Below, piece after piece: positions 1 through 11,500 of a DNA stretch of 64,000 bases (position 1 is the first letter of the stretch; the number at the start of each line of letters is the position of its first letter). The position numbers and the translations under genes were made by a program. Under the pieces are notes generated by a model that saw nothing but the letters and a program-made list of their open reading frames with translations, did not search any database and had not been told where the DNA came from. Source of the DNA: Brachypodius melanocephalos (Eukaryota; Chordata; Aves; Passeriformes; Pycnonotidae); the NCBI GenBank assembly GCA_013398615.1, contig VZSR01003807.1:4246307-4310306 (forward strand), read 5' to 3'.

Positions 1-3000
1 TTATCCCTGTTTGCCAGTAATTCAAGTTGTGCCTAACACTGCTGTATACAGGGATGAATTTGCCACTTTTATTAATCTTTGTATCACTTCTGTGGAATGA
101 ATAGTAAATATTTATAATATTAAGTAGATAGTATTTGTTTTTACAAACTGGCAATTTGTTCAATCAGGTTGCCTTCTTGACTGTGTAACTTGAGTATCTT
201 TGATGTTAATGATATTACGCTGGTGTATCTGGAAATATAAATGAGAGCATTGAGACTGCAGTTTGTCAAAGGTCAGTCAGTCAATGTGTACAAATGCTGA
301 GTTTAGAACATAGCAGTGTCTGATATCCTGTGCCCATAATCTACCTCATACCTCAGTGATTTAAAACCTGTGCCCCTCAGATAACTCTCTAGAAACTCTA
401 ATTTGGTTGACGGTGTTTGTTTCTAGATAAAGGAAGGCATATTGTCTTTGCATTCCTTGTCTCTCACACACACACCTCTCTCATCGTTACCAAAACTATT
501 GCTCAATGATGTGATGCCATTTTCAATGACAGTCTCAGTTAAATTAGTTAAGGGTCACAGGCTGGCCTACAAAGGGATTTTTTAACTGGTTGTATTCATG
601 AAGTACAAATTGTATCATCAGTTGCAGATTTTGCATTGCCCTAATCACACAGTTTCTTCCTTGCTTAGTGTCTCTCTGTGGTAAAGCTAAGCCAGCATAA
701 AATGGGAACATAGGCAGGATTCTGGGAACACACAATGTGTGAAGGTTTCTTCAAAAGGTTTGTAACAGACCATGCTATACCCCTAGTCCTGGCCCTTGCA
801 TCCTCGTCACTGAACCATTTTTATAATCCTGGATCTGTCTCACCATTTTTTCCGCTCTTACGCCAGCCCTATTTGTAGTTTCCCCACCTGTTCCTGTGTG
901 TATTGCGTTGTAGCTGGCTGCATGTTTCTCCACAGCTTCAGTGTGCCAACAGACTGACTGCAGTGTGCTATGTAAATTACAATGTATTACTTTTCCCAGT
1001 TTCTCCTTTGCCCAGTTCTAATCCGTGCAAAGCATCTATCAAACCTTCTGATATTATTTAGTCCATGATCTAATCTGTCTTTGTGAGTTGCATCTACCCT
1101 GACAAGAACCATTAAACCAAAAAGACACCCTCAAGAGCATAGCCCAAGGGATAAGGGACTCTTGGTGTCGTGGTTCCTTATGAATAGAAATGTGTCAGAA
1201 TATTAAATCTGAGGGCTCTTCTCATTCATGAAAGGTATGATCTTGTGCTGTGCTGCCTGGCAGTGCCATCACTACAGGGTTTGCCCAGCTAAATTACACC
1301 TTTCAGCACTCGCCTTGCAGTTTGTGATTGTTGTTAGGTATCACAGTACTGCCTAGTGACTCTGGCAGACGAGATGTTGATTGATACCCATTGCTACCTG
1401 CCCTGAACCCTCTCTAAAACCAGGGACATGTGCTGTGCAGGATGCAGGGCTCTAAGCATGGCCCTACAAATAGTAGGAACACTGCCTTCAGGGTATAAGG
1501 GACCCTAAATCCCTGAGCAAGCTTAATATCCTAGAATAATGCTAGGGATGTTTGGGTGCAGGCCACACCAAATTTTCCCAAAATTGAATGAATTCTGGAG
1601 AGGCGAACATGGAGGTGAAGGGTGTATGATAGGTAAAGTACACTGTAATCATAATTGTTGTGTAGATTCTTCAGGGCTTTTAGACAGACAAACCCTCTGC
1701 TCCTGAGAATTCTTTTCTAGGTGGACATCAGGGACCAAAGGCAGCATTGCTGACACTGTTTCAGAGATGGCAGAGTGCAGCACCATAAGCTCGTTTCTCT
1801 CAGTGAGAGTAGTCTAACAAGCTAACCCTCAGATTTTTGGGAAAATTTGGTCTGAATTGACTTGCTCAAGGTCACATAAGGGCATCTTGAGCTGGAATGG
1901 TCACACCACGTCTCAGCCCCGTGATTTTCCTTCCGCACAAAGGGTTGGCAAAAGCCAGTGATGTCAGTGCAGTCAGCATTTTCTCCATACCCCTGAAGCC
2001 CAAGCTATGCTTTGGTAGTATTTGTTGGTCCCATAAATGCTTCTTGCTACACTTCATCCATGGCTGAATTCCAGGGACAGAGTAAGTTCTCTCTATATAT
2101 AGCTGGTGAAACACTTTGGGATCTTCTGACAATGACAGTTGTTACTATGAAGGCCAGCAAATGGATTTTTTCTGTTCTTTCTTAATTTTTATTTCCAAAC
2201 CTGTCATTGGAAGTAATATACTTTAAAAAAAAAAGTAATTAGCTACTGTATCATTAATACCACCATGTATGAGTAGCATGGAGATTTTTCAGAGTCAAAG
2301 TTTGTGCCTCTTGGTGCTAAATGTGAGAGGGCTAAATATGCTCAGTGCTCACAGTGCTTTTCCTTAGCTCAAACAAAATCAGGGTTTTGGTTCCCAGATG
2401 TATGGCTCTGTTCTCTTCTCTCTTTCTGTTTTTCTTATGTAAGTGTTGGTTTCAGAAATATTAAGAGAGTTTAAAGTTTGTTCATACTATATTTATGTAA
2501 TGAATTTAATTCCTTGGTTTTCTTCTCACAATATATTGTGTTTCTTACATTGAAGAAGGCAGGTTACATTTATTGTATTGCCAAAAAACAAACCCCAAAA
2601 CACTTCCAATAAATGATGAATACATTTTATAACACACCTTACCTTTCTGCTTAGTTTTGTTAGGGAAATTTATGCTTAATTTTTAACAGAATCCAACATT
2701 TGGGCTCAATCTAAATCATAATTTTCTTAAATAATTCAGATTTTCATTGGTTAACCTTTAAACTAGTGGATATTTGCTACAAGCAAAAAAAAAAAATTAT
2801 GTGCAAGCAACAGTTACGGCATGCTTTGAAAAGAAAAAGGGCTTTTTGATCCCTGTTTTAAGATTCTGTTAACAGTTTACACAAAAGAATAGTCACTTTG
2901 AATTTATTTTCTTTTACCTTTCATTGACTTCTTTCTTGAGAAAGCATCCTACTGTTCTTTTTCACAAAGAAACAGGCTTTGATGAGGACAAGATGATTAC

Positions 3001-6000
3001 TTAAAGACTCAATGACTGATGGAGCTCTCATAAGGTTCTTTATCTTCCTGTGGCCTGTCTGAGACAGCTTTGGCAGATACGAACTATTGTGTTCCTACAC
3101 AGAAGTGTTACACCTGAAAAATAACGGTGACCATTTTCATGTCAGTTGATTGTTTCATGGGCAATTGTTTAAGTAGAAAAATCTGGCTCATTTCTTCTTC
3201 TAGATCTCATTAAGTTCAAATAGAAGAATGATCTGGTGAAACACTGTTGCAGGGTTCAGCTTCTTTGAAGTTTTAATAGAAGTTGTCGGTTTATTCTACA
3301 ATTTTGTGAGAGGGAAGCATAAGAAACGTTGAAGAATTGAAAATCTGAAAAACGGTGAAAATGCAAAGTACAGAGTTCTTGAAAGAATGATATGATGTCT
3401 TTTGACAAGTAAATGAAAGTTAAATATAAACTTTGTGAAAACCTTCAATTTCATAAAGAAGAATGATAAATATTAATGCCCTTTAGGTACAAAAGCCCTT
3501 TGATTCTCAAGGAGCTTCATGCAAAGCATACCAGAAGGCTTTCACTTGGGTGGTACTCACTTGTGTGAACTCACAGACCTGCTGCTAGGAAAGATCTGGC
3601 CTTTTGGTGCTCCTCATGCATGGGAAGTGATGCCTGGTTGCCACAGTGTTCTCCTGGGTTCAAGGCACCATTCTCCTGGGTAGACCCTTACTAGTGTATA
3701 TGTTAGCAGGAACTAGAACTGCACATCTTTTTCCAAATAAAAGACAAAAGTAGTTGACAGTTCAGCTCTGCCATCTCTACTCCTGATCTCTCCCTGCCAC
3801 CTTATTTTTTCTAATCTGTTTGGCAGTCATGAGTATTCTTTTGTCTTGCCCCATTGTAAACCTGTGTCATTTCAACCTTAAATATGCTTGCTGACTCTCA
3901 GGTACCTTGCCATGTCAACTTAAAATTCCCTATTCATATGGTTCATTTTGTTTCTTTCTTTTTCTCTCCTTGAGCTTTTTGTCCTTTCTTTTCTGCTCAG
4001 GTTGCTTATTTCTGTTTTGGTTTTATTTTCTTTCTCCTTAGGCACATATAGCTCATGGCTATGCAACTCTGCCAGCTTTATTTGGGAATAGTCCTAACCT
4101 ACCTCTGATGTGGGAAGAAGCTTGGTGAAGCAAACTGCTTTATTCACTATACTGTGCTAGGCACAGCTTTCCTATTCTCTTGTTGAGCTGAAAGAGGCAG
4201 CTCCCTTTCCACTTCAAGTTTGGCTCTCTTTCCACTACGGACTCCATTCATATGCTTCTCATTACCATCCACACAGTTAGTTTATAAAATTAAATTAAAG
4301 TAGTAAACAAAATACCAGATACTCCTCCTAAAGCTCCATCTATAAATATCTCCCCTGCCTACTCATGCTCTCTTATTAAGAGGCAGTGAGTAGTTAGTTA
4401 GAGAACCTAAAGCAGGTCAGATTCCATCAAGATAGGCAGGATTTTTTTAAAAATGGGGCTATTCCATTTAGCTTCCTGTTTCATAGGTAAGAAGCCCAGT
4501 GCTCCCAAAATGCACACTGACAATGTTGAGGCCAATGAAGAAAAAAATATTTCAGAATGAAAAATATATTTTTATCCAAAATGGCCTAATATAAGCTAGC
4601 CAAAGTGGATCTTGAAACATTTGATTTTTTTAATTTCTCAGACTAACTGAGTGTTTTCCTATCTACCAAGTAAACATGGAAAAATGAATAGTACCTTTGC
4701 CACAGTGCCTAGCTGTATTTTGAGAAAATCCAGTAATTTTATGAAAAACGTAACAAACTTCTTTAAGAATTCTAGAAAATTTGGGTGGAATGTCCTTTGA
4801 TTTCTAGAAAGATATGGGTCTGATTCCAGTCCTAATCCATAGTGTGACTGGATATCCTTTGCCAAAGAAATTCTTCGCCAAAGCACCTCAGTTTTTATTT
4901 CATGCCTGAGTTGGGCACCCTGGCCCGTATTAGAGGGTGAGGACCAACAAATAAGATGTGGGTTGTAGCTGATACCTCCCTATATGAAGCCATTGGTACC
5001 TGTAAGGCTCACCTGTACTGCACAGTGGGGACTGGTGCAGAACCATTTCCATCCATGTAGATCCCCAGACAAGGCAGTGCCAAGGAAAGGCACAAAGCTG
5101 GTTGCAATGGCTCCCCTCTAATGAGGGAGTGCATGGAAGGTCACAGGTTTCATCAGTTCAGGAGCATAGGGGCATCAGCTCTTTGCATAGGGGGCAGCTC
5201 TGGGTCACACACAATTTATTTGTGTATTTCTGGGGCTCCTCTGACTTCTTCCTGCATTTCCTTTAGAAACTTCTCCTGTGCTCTATACAGCGAATAAGAA
5301 GAAATGGTTTTACTGACTTTGAAGGCTTGAACTATTATTTAAGTGATTGCAGTTAGACTTATATTGAAAACCAAAGGTGACTACCAAGATATAAAAATAA
5401 ACCACCCAAGTTACGCCAGCATACGTATAATGTGTACATACATTAATTATGTTGTTTTGTAATTGCTATTTGATATTGTCTCAGAGTATCCTAAGAGAAT
5501 GCTCATCTGCATTTGAACAAAGAAGTCTAAGCATAGCATTTGCTTTGTTCTGTAGATAGAAGTGTAGCAACCCTGAGAGTATTTGCACTGAGCAGGTGAA
5601 AGCATGTGGTTCTGTCTGGCTGCTTAGATTTGGAATTTCATTTTTAGACTGTTTATCTCACGGTATGTGCATCAGTCTTCAGAAGTTCAGCTTGCTGTTA
5701 TTGCATGAATTGTTGCAATCCTCTTCTGAATTCCAATTTGCAACCTTAGTGCTGCATTTACAAAGGTTTTTTGAGCTGAAGAGTAGGTATTTTCTGTGCA
5801 TGTGTGCATGTTCTTCTATCTTGCTTGGAGTTAAGGCATAGAATGTGACTTGGAAGAAAACAGAGCTTTAGCTAGCAATATGAAATGGAAGGCATATGCT
5901 GTCTAGGTGTAAATTATCCTGGTTGTTCATTCCCATTGGCTTAGAGACCTACTGAGCCTTTCATGAGCACAGTTTTCTCTTACACCTGATTTTGTAACTT

Positions 6001-6500
6001 AGGGCTTCCAAAAGCTCAGCTTTGGTGAGCATTTTTAATAAGTGAGGTTCATCTCCTATGCAGTGTGGACACTACTGGAGAAGATGACCTTGGCTGATGA
6101 TAGGTGCAGGCGTTAATGACAGGCTCCATGAAGGATGTAGTAAACTTGCCAATTCCCAGAAGAAACCTTGTTGCCGAATCAACTGAAATGATAGGGCATG
6201 GGAGATACCGGACATGCTTGCCGGGATGCTTGATCTCGGTGCTATCCTTTGAGATTTTTTCCTGTGGAAAGCACGGGCAGATGGTTCCTGCCACACACTT
6301 GTGAAGTTACTGCTTCCACAGAGCTTTGTCTGTGCATCTCGGTGCCTGCTTTTGGATTTACTGAGAGTGTTTCCTGGACAAAAAGACACCTGTTGCTTTT
6401 TTTGAGTTGTGCTTCCATGCTGACTCGTTAACTCTAGACCTATTTTCACTGGAAAACGTTTCATCACTTGGGCGTCCTTGCTGGGTAATCCTTAATCCGA
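1..6500. other. Upstream non-coding region
   Basis: No exon, RNA gene or convincing ORF is visible. The sequence is AT-rich, unique-looking DNA with many in-frame stops. A short CA run lies near 468-476 and a possible old SINE relic near 1859-1925. Since ACTN2 begins near 6.8 kb on the + strand, this stretch is 5' flanking DNA and may carry distal regulatory elements, but I cannot point to one with confidence. Confidence 0.7.
1859..1925 (-). repeat. Possible ancient MIR/CORE-type SINE relic
   Basis: The phrase GACTTGCTCAAGGTCACATA, followed by a diverged stretch ending in GTCTCAGCCCC, resembles the reverse complement of the conserved central part of MIR-like tRNA-derived SINEs. The match is by eye against remembered consensus and is strongly diverged. 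It could be chance. No target-site duplication was seen. Confidence 0.3.
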
Positions 6501-6659
6501 AAGTGCCAAGTGCCTCAAGGCGGGACACGGACCTCAGCCTAAGGCTGAGCGATGTCGAAGTGCATTAGCAGAGCGTAGGCGGGTCTCGGGGAGCAGGAAT
6601 ACATGCCAACAGGAGAGAAAAGACCCCGAACAAAGGACAGGTCCGTATCAGACGGGCAG

Positions 6660-6825
6660 GGCAGGCAGGCAGGCATGGGGGCGAGCCGTGTGGCCCCGGT
6701 GCCCTGCGCAGCGCCGCCCGCCCGGTGCCCGCGGCGGGGCCGGGGCCGCCGCCCTCCCGCCACGTGACGGCCCGGCGGCGATAATAAGCGGCGGCGAGGA
6801 GCCGGGCCGGGCTCCTCCGCAGGGT
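6660..6825 (+). promoter_or_regulatory. ACTN2: Probable ACTN2 core promoter in a small GC-rich/CpG island
   Basis: Between about 6690 and 6825 the sequence becomes strikingly GC- and CpG-rich compared with AT-rich flanks. It holds runs such as GCGGCGGGGCCGGGGCC, a perfect E-box CACGTG at 6761-6766 in the context CCACGTGACGG (USF/MITF-like, with an overlapping TGACG half-site), and a TATA-like ATAATAAG at 6781-6788. A start site about 30 nt downstream, near 6810-6820, would give a leader of about 270 nt. Promoter position is inferred from composition, the TATA-like element and distance to the ATG. No CCAAT box or clear MEF2/CArG site was found immediately upstream. Confidence 0.65.
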
Positions 6826-7086
6826 CAGCCACAGGGACCGACAGCAGCAGCCACAGGGACACAGGGAAGGAAGGTCACCAGAAGTCAGCACCTACCTGGC
6901 AGTTTCAGCCTCTGCTCTCAGCAAGATCAGTCAATATTCATTCCCTGTCACCTTGGAAAAAGAAAAAAAAAGAAAAAAAAAAAAGAAAGAAGAAAAAGAG
7001 ACACTGCCACCTACAACCTCTCAGCACGTAAACTAAACTTAAATCGTAGTAGAAGCCACAGCAGCTGAAGCTGATCCCCGGGTAGC
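6815..7086 (+). other. ACTN2: Putative 5' untranslated leader of ACTN2
   Basis: The stretch between the TATA-like element and the start codon contains no ATG in any frame, which fits a leader under selection for efficient initiation. It carries a 13-bp direct repeat CAGCCACAGGGAC (6826-6838 and 6848-6860) and an A-rich, pyrimidine-free tract at 6957-7000. The end of the leader is GGGTAGC before ATG, with G at -3 by my count and A at +4, so the Kozak context is moderate. A second in-frame ATG follows three codons later. The transcription start is inferred, and a spliced leader cannot be excluded. Confidence 0.55.
6957..7000 (+). repeat. A-rich (A/G-only) tract in the leader
   Basis: Forty-four bases of nearly pure A with scattered G lie about 90 nt before the start codon, inside the presumed 5'UTR. 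It is probably a simple A-rich repeat. If transcribed, it would be an unstructured poly(A)-like stretch able to bind poly(A)-binding protein. Confidence 0.85.
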
Positions 7087-7221
7087 ATGAACAGCATGAA
7101 TCAGATAGAAACAAACATGCAGTACACCTACAACTATGAAGAAGATGAGTACATGACCCAAGAAGAAGAATGGGACAGGGACCTGCTCCTGGACCCAGCA
7201 TGGGAGAAACAGCAAAGGAAG
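7087..7221 (+). CDS. ACTN2: ACTN2 exon 1, coding part (residues 1-45)
   Basis: Translation starts MNSMNQIETNMQYTYNYEED and ends with DLLLDPAWEKQQRK. Chicken ACTN2 is known to start with MNSMNQIE, three residues longer than mammalian ACTN2, which begins at the second Met here (7096). I chose the first ATG because of this match and because it is the first ATG of the leader. The acidic N-terminal arm precedes CH1. The last residues begin the actinin-type actin-binding signature completed in exon 2 (QRKTFTAWCN). The donor AAG|GTCTGG is weak (C at +3, T at +4), although G at +5 is kept. Reading through it gives V-W-K-stop. Confidence 0.97.
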
Positions 7222-10200
7222 GTCTGGAAATAATGTGTAACTGTCTGTGTGCTTCTGTGTGGAACGATGCCCTATCTTACTGTCATGCTGTGTCTCAATT
7301 GTAGGGGTTGTACAGCAAGGGGTTCTAATAAAATATATTCTATATTGTATAAGCCATTTATATAATGTATAGTAGCCATGCCATAATTTTAGGATAAAGC
7401 ATTCACTTTTTTGATTCTTAAATGAAACTTATGTCAGATGAAAATAATTTATATAATGTATAGTAGCTATGCCATATTTTTAGGATAAAGCATTCACTTT
7501 TTTGATTCCTAAATGAAACCTATGTCAGATGAAAATAAGTTATGGGAGTTGAGTTTATTTTTATATTGCACTGTAAATATTCTGTCAGTACTTCTAGATT
7601 TATGCTTAAGTATTTCAGTACCTTTTAACTTCACTTCCTGGGTCTTCCTTTTGGAAGGCAGACTCTGAATTGATGTGTGTGCCTGGTTGATTTTCAAAAG
7701 GAGTAAATTGCAATTATAAACAGAGATTAATGAGATGGTTCAAAATTAGTGTGCAAAAAAGTGTGCAGTATTTCTGAGAGCAGACTGAGAAGTCGCTTTT
7801 GAAATTGTGATCTTGCAATTTCAGCTCTTATTAGAATTTATTATTTATCTCCATTCTGACTGAATGACCTGACAAGGAAAATATTGCTTAGAAATATATC
7901 CAGGCTATATTTGGAAAAAGTGTACGTCATGTTTGTGTTCCTATATGCCAGTTCACTGTCTGGGAAAAAAGCCCCATGTCTGTAAACTCCTCGGAATACA
8001 CAGCTTTAGAAGAAATGCTTCTTGCCTTGTAGGTGTAAGAAAACTATTGTGCCACCAAGTACTGCCCACGTTCTTTTTCTGAACATAGGCAGAAATTATG
8101 ATCCCAGCAGCAGTCATGTCAATGCTTTGGTACTGTAGTAGTATTTGCAATATCTAATTTCATAGCCTTAAGTTTTAAGTAGCATGTGGAAAAGAAAGAT
8201 GAAATAATGCAAAGGATTTATTGCTTCCTAATTTAAAAGGTGATGTTGAAGTCACAGCTGACAGATCTGGGATTAAAAGGTTATCTGCTGGTTACAAGAA
8301 TGAAAAAAAGGGAGGGAGTGAGAGACAGTGCTCTGGACAATAAGGTTGAATGTCCATTTTGCATAGATGCGCAGCTTAAGTAGAAGGTGCCAATTTAGAT
8401 CTTATGACAGTCTGTCCCACTGTTACAGCTTCTATAAAAGCTATAGTGTAGTTATAAAAGTAAGAGCTGTTAGAATAGTTGGGGCCAGTGGGTTTGCTTT
8501 TCCATTAAAATTTGTAGAAGCAATATTTTCCTCTCCAATTTAGCTTGTAGCCTCCCTCCTTCAGTTATTTTTAACTGGTTTTGTTCATTTTCTTACATTC
8601 ATACCTGCTCAGATCCTGCTGTGTGAGGACAGGGAGGAGAAGTTCTGTTCTAAGTCGAAGTTCACTTTTTTTGGTCTACCAGCTGCTGCAGCTCCTAACA
8701 AATAAGTTGTACTCATCAAAAAAAAAAAAAAAAAGAAAAAAAAAAGTTGTATTCATCAACACTGGCATTTGTTTTAATTTGGCACTCTTCAGATGGTGAA
8801 CTATACTTTCATGTTTTATAATGAGAATGAAAATTATCCTAGTGCTAAAGTGCTTTAGTGATTTGAAACTCCTCAGCTTCAAGAAGTTGTTTTACATCTG
8901 ATTAGGATTCAATTGTCCAGTATATCAGAGAAGGCTGTTTTCAAAAGAAAATGGACAGTTTACTAGATACTAATGCACTCTAATGCATTTCTTCAATCCA
9001 GATAAATGTTAAAAAGAGATTTTGGATTAGGTAGACATTCTTATGTTTACAATAAGTGTCTTGATTTTTACAGGAAAGTGGGGAGCAATTATACTGCATG
9101 TATTGAAAATTTTGTGTTTCCATTCCTCTGAACAGACAATACTTGCAATACTTCAGCAGAAAGTCAGATTTCCACACTGTCAAATTAAAGCAGACTCTGC
9201 TTTGCTTCCACAGAGTAGATTTTGCTGCTTAATGTTGTCAGTTGCCAGAGTTTAGTTTTAATATTAATGTGATACCATATTCAAAAAAATTTACAAGAGG
9301 GGATCCTTATTCCTCATCTTGGAAAGAAATCTGAATTTATTATTACATGAAAAGTACTCACATGATAAAGGGCCTGATAAACTTTGTAGAATGTCAAGGC
9401 TTCTACCTTTTCCTAATTTGTGCTGAGACAGTTGCAGAAAGTGCTCTCTTAGTTTCCTTATTCATTAGGAGAAGATTGCAAGTACATGGGCACAGATATT
9501 TGTTCTAACTGGTAATACAATATTCAGAAGTGATGCTGGTGGAGCCCTGGCAGTTGGCAGCATATATTTTCTGTTAGACAGTCTTGGAACAAACCAGAAA
9601 TAAATGCCATTGTTTCTATTGTGGGCTGCCCTCTCCAGACTTGCCATTTCAGTGATATGCCTGGTATGAAATCTGTCAACAGATGCTGGTAACACATGAT
9701 GACGTCCATAGGATTACAATGGAGGTGACGCCTAATTATAACCATGGTTCGTAGAGTATTATGGTCTGCTGTAATCCAGGCTCCTTGGTGGTCGCAGATA
9801 TCCAAAAATATATGAAGAACGCTATAGGAAAGGAAGCTGAGTTGTAGTTTAGCACTGTCTCTCTGAATGTGAACAACAATTAAAATGACTTAGGTGAGGT
9901 AACATTTAGCCTGTGTCAACTCAGGATATCAAGAAAATGCAACCATTTGACCATTTTTGCATTAGACACTCTTGGCAAAAACTTAAATGTGGTTGGGCAT
10001 TTCAGACAGCAACTTTAAAGAAAGCAAAAATTATATTTTGGATGGACACGCTGTCTACAGTAGAAATTAGAGAACCATGGCCTTTGTGTCTTTTGAATGT
10101 ATAGATATCATGAGATTGGAGACTTCTGAAGTCTGCTCCTTGACCCACTACACTTCCACAGCCCACGTGCCCTAAAACAGCAGCTGAAAGATCTATGCAA

Positions 10201-11447
10201 GTGGCCCCTTGTTTCTTCAATACAACACAGAGAAAAAAAAAAAAAAAAAGAAAAAAAAAGTATTGGAAATTAGAAAGCCTGTCCAGAGAGAGCAGGATTA
10301 TTTTTTTCTGCTCTGTAACCCCAGACAAGGTCAGCTCACCTCTGACCTCAGTTTTCCCACTGGTATAAAGAGGACAGCAGTGATATTTGTAAGAACTGGT
10401 AGAAGTGATTTGTTCTATGGTCTGTCAGACTAGAGATCAGCTGTCTTTCAGTCCCTACCCTGCTGCACTGGAGTGGAAGTGGAAATCACACTATCTTATG
10501 ATGGAACACTTAAAACATAATTTCTCTTTTCTTCATAATAAATTTATTTCGTAACTTTTGAAGAGAAGTTCAACAGACTCTACAAACCTTTTAGTTTTCA
10601 CTACCTTGTACCTCAATAGCACTGGAAGGACCATAAGGAAATGCAGTGTCCCTTAGCTTAGGAAACCAAGCACAGCAATACTACTTGAAATAAACACACA
10701 GGTTTTTTTGCAATATTTTTGATCTACCAAGACTGCTGGGTGAGCCATGTGTTAAACAGCACTCTTGCCTATTTGCAACTTTTGCTATAATAATTATAAG
10801 AGTAAGTATGCTTTTTAAAGACTTTGACATGAAATGTGGTTTATTAGATTTCCAAGGAAGGTTGTGAGACAAGTGTGGTCCCTTTTTCAGGACAGTTGTA
10901 TTGTATTGTAAGGCATTAAACTGAGCTCACATATTTAACGTGTGCCTTCTGCAGTCATTTAGATGTGTCTGACACTATTGACCTAACACACGCAAGGAAA
11001 GAACTGGGAACATGTTCCTTGCCTTACTGACATTGTTATTCATGGATGATCTTATTCTAGCTTGCTCTGTAGCCCTGCTGCCACTGCTTTGTTAATGCAG
11101 AAGGGTTTTAATGTAGATGTCAATGTAAAGGATGACCGCTTGGATGGGGCTTTTATACTGGTATAAAATAAACAAGAAGATTTAAAATATTTATTTACCT
11201 TGATAGTGCCCTCTTTCTGAATGCAAATCTTGATGACACTGAAAGTTGTGCATGAGTGAGGACTTTGGAAAAGATTGTTAAGGAAAAAAGCTGTGTCTTT
11301 TCAGTCTTCAGCAGTGCATATCAGATTACATTTCCAGTGTGACCTGTAAGGATTTATCTTCATTACCTCCTTTGGCTGGTAATATAACTCCTGTTGTCCT
11401 TGCAAGCAGGGAAAAAAAAGAAAAAAAAGAAAAAAAAAAAAAAAAAG

Positions 11448-11500
<53 letters not shown>

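Noticed and set aside
6072..6467. 131-codon minus-strand ORF upstream of the promoter
   Set aside because: No recognisable domain. Overlapping ORFs exist in other frames, and a single such length is expected by chance in 64 kb.
6688..7068. 126-codon + strand ORF over the promoter and leader
   Set aside because: It starts upstream of the TATA-like element in a CpG-rich block, is Pro/Arg/Lys-rich by composition, and ends in the A-rich tract. No family resemblance.
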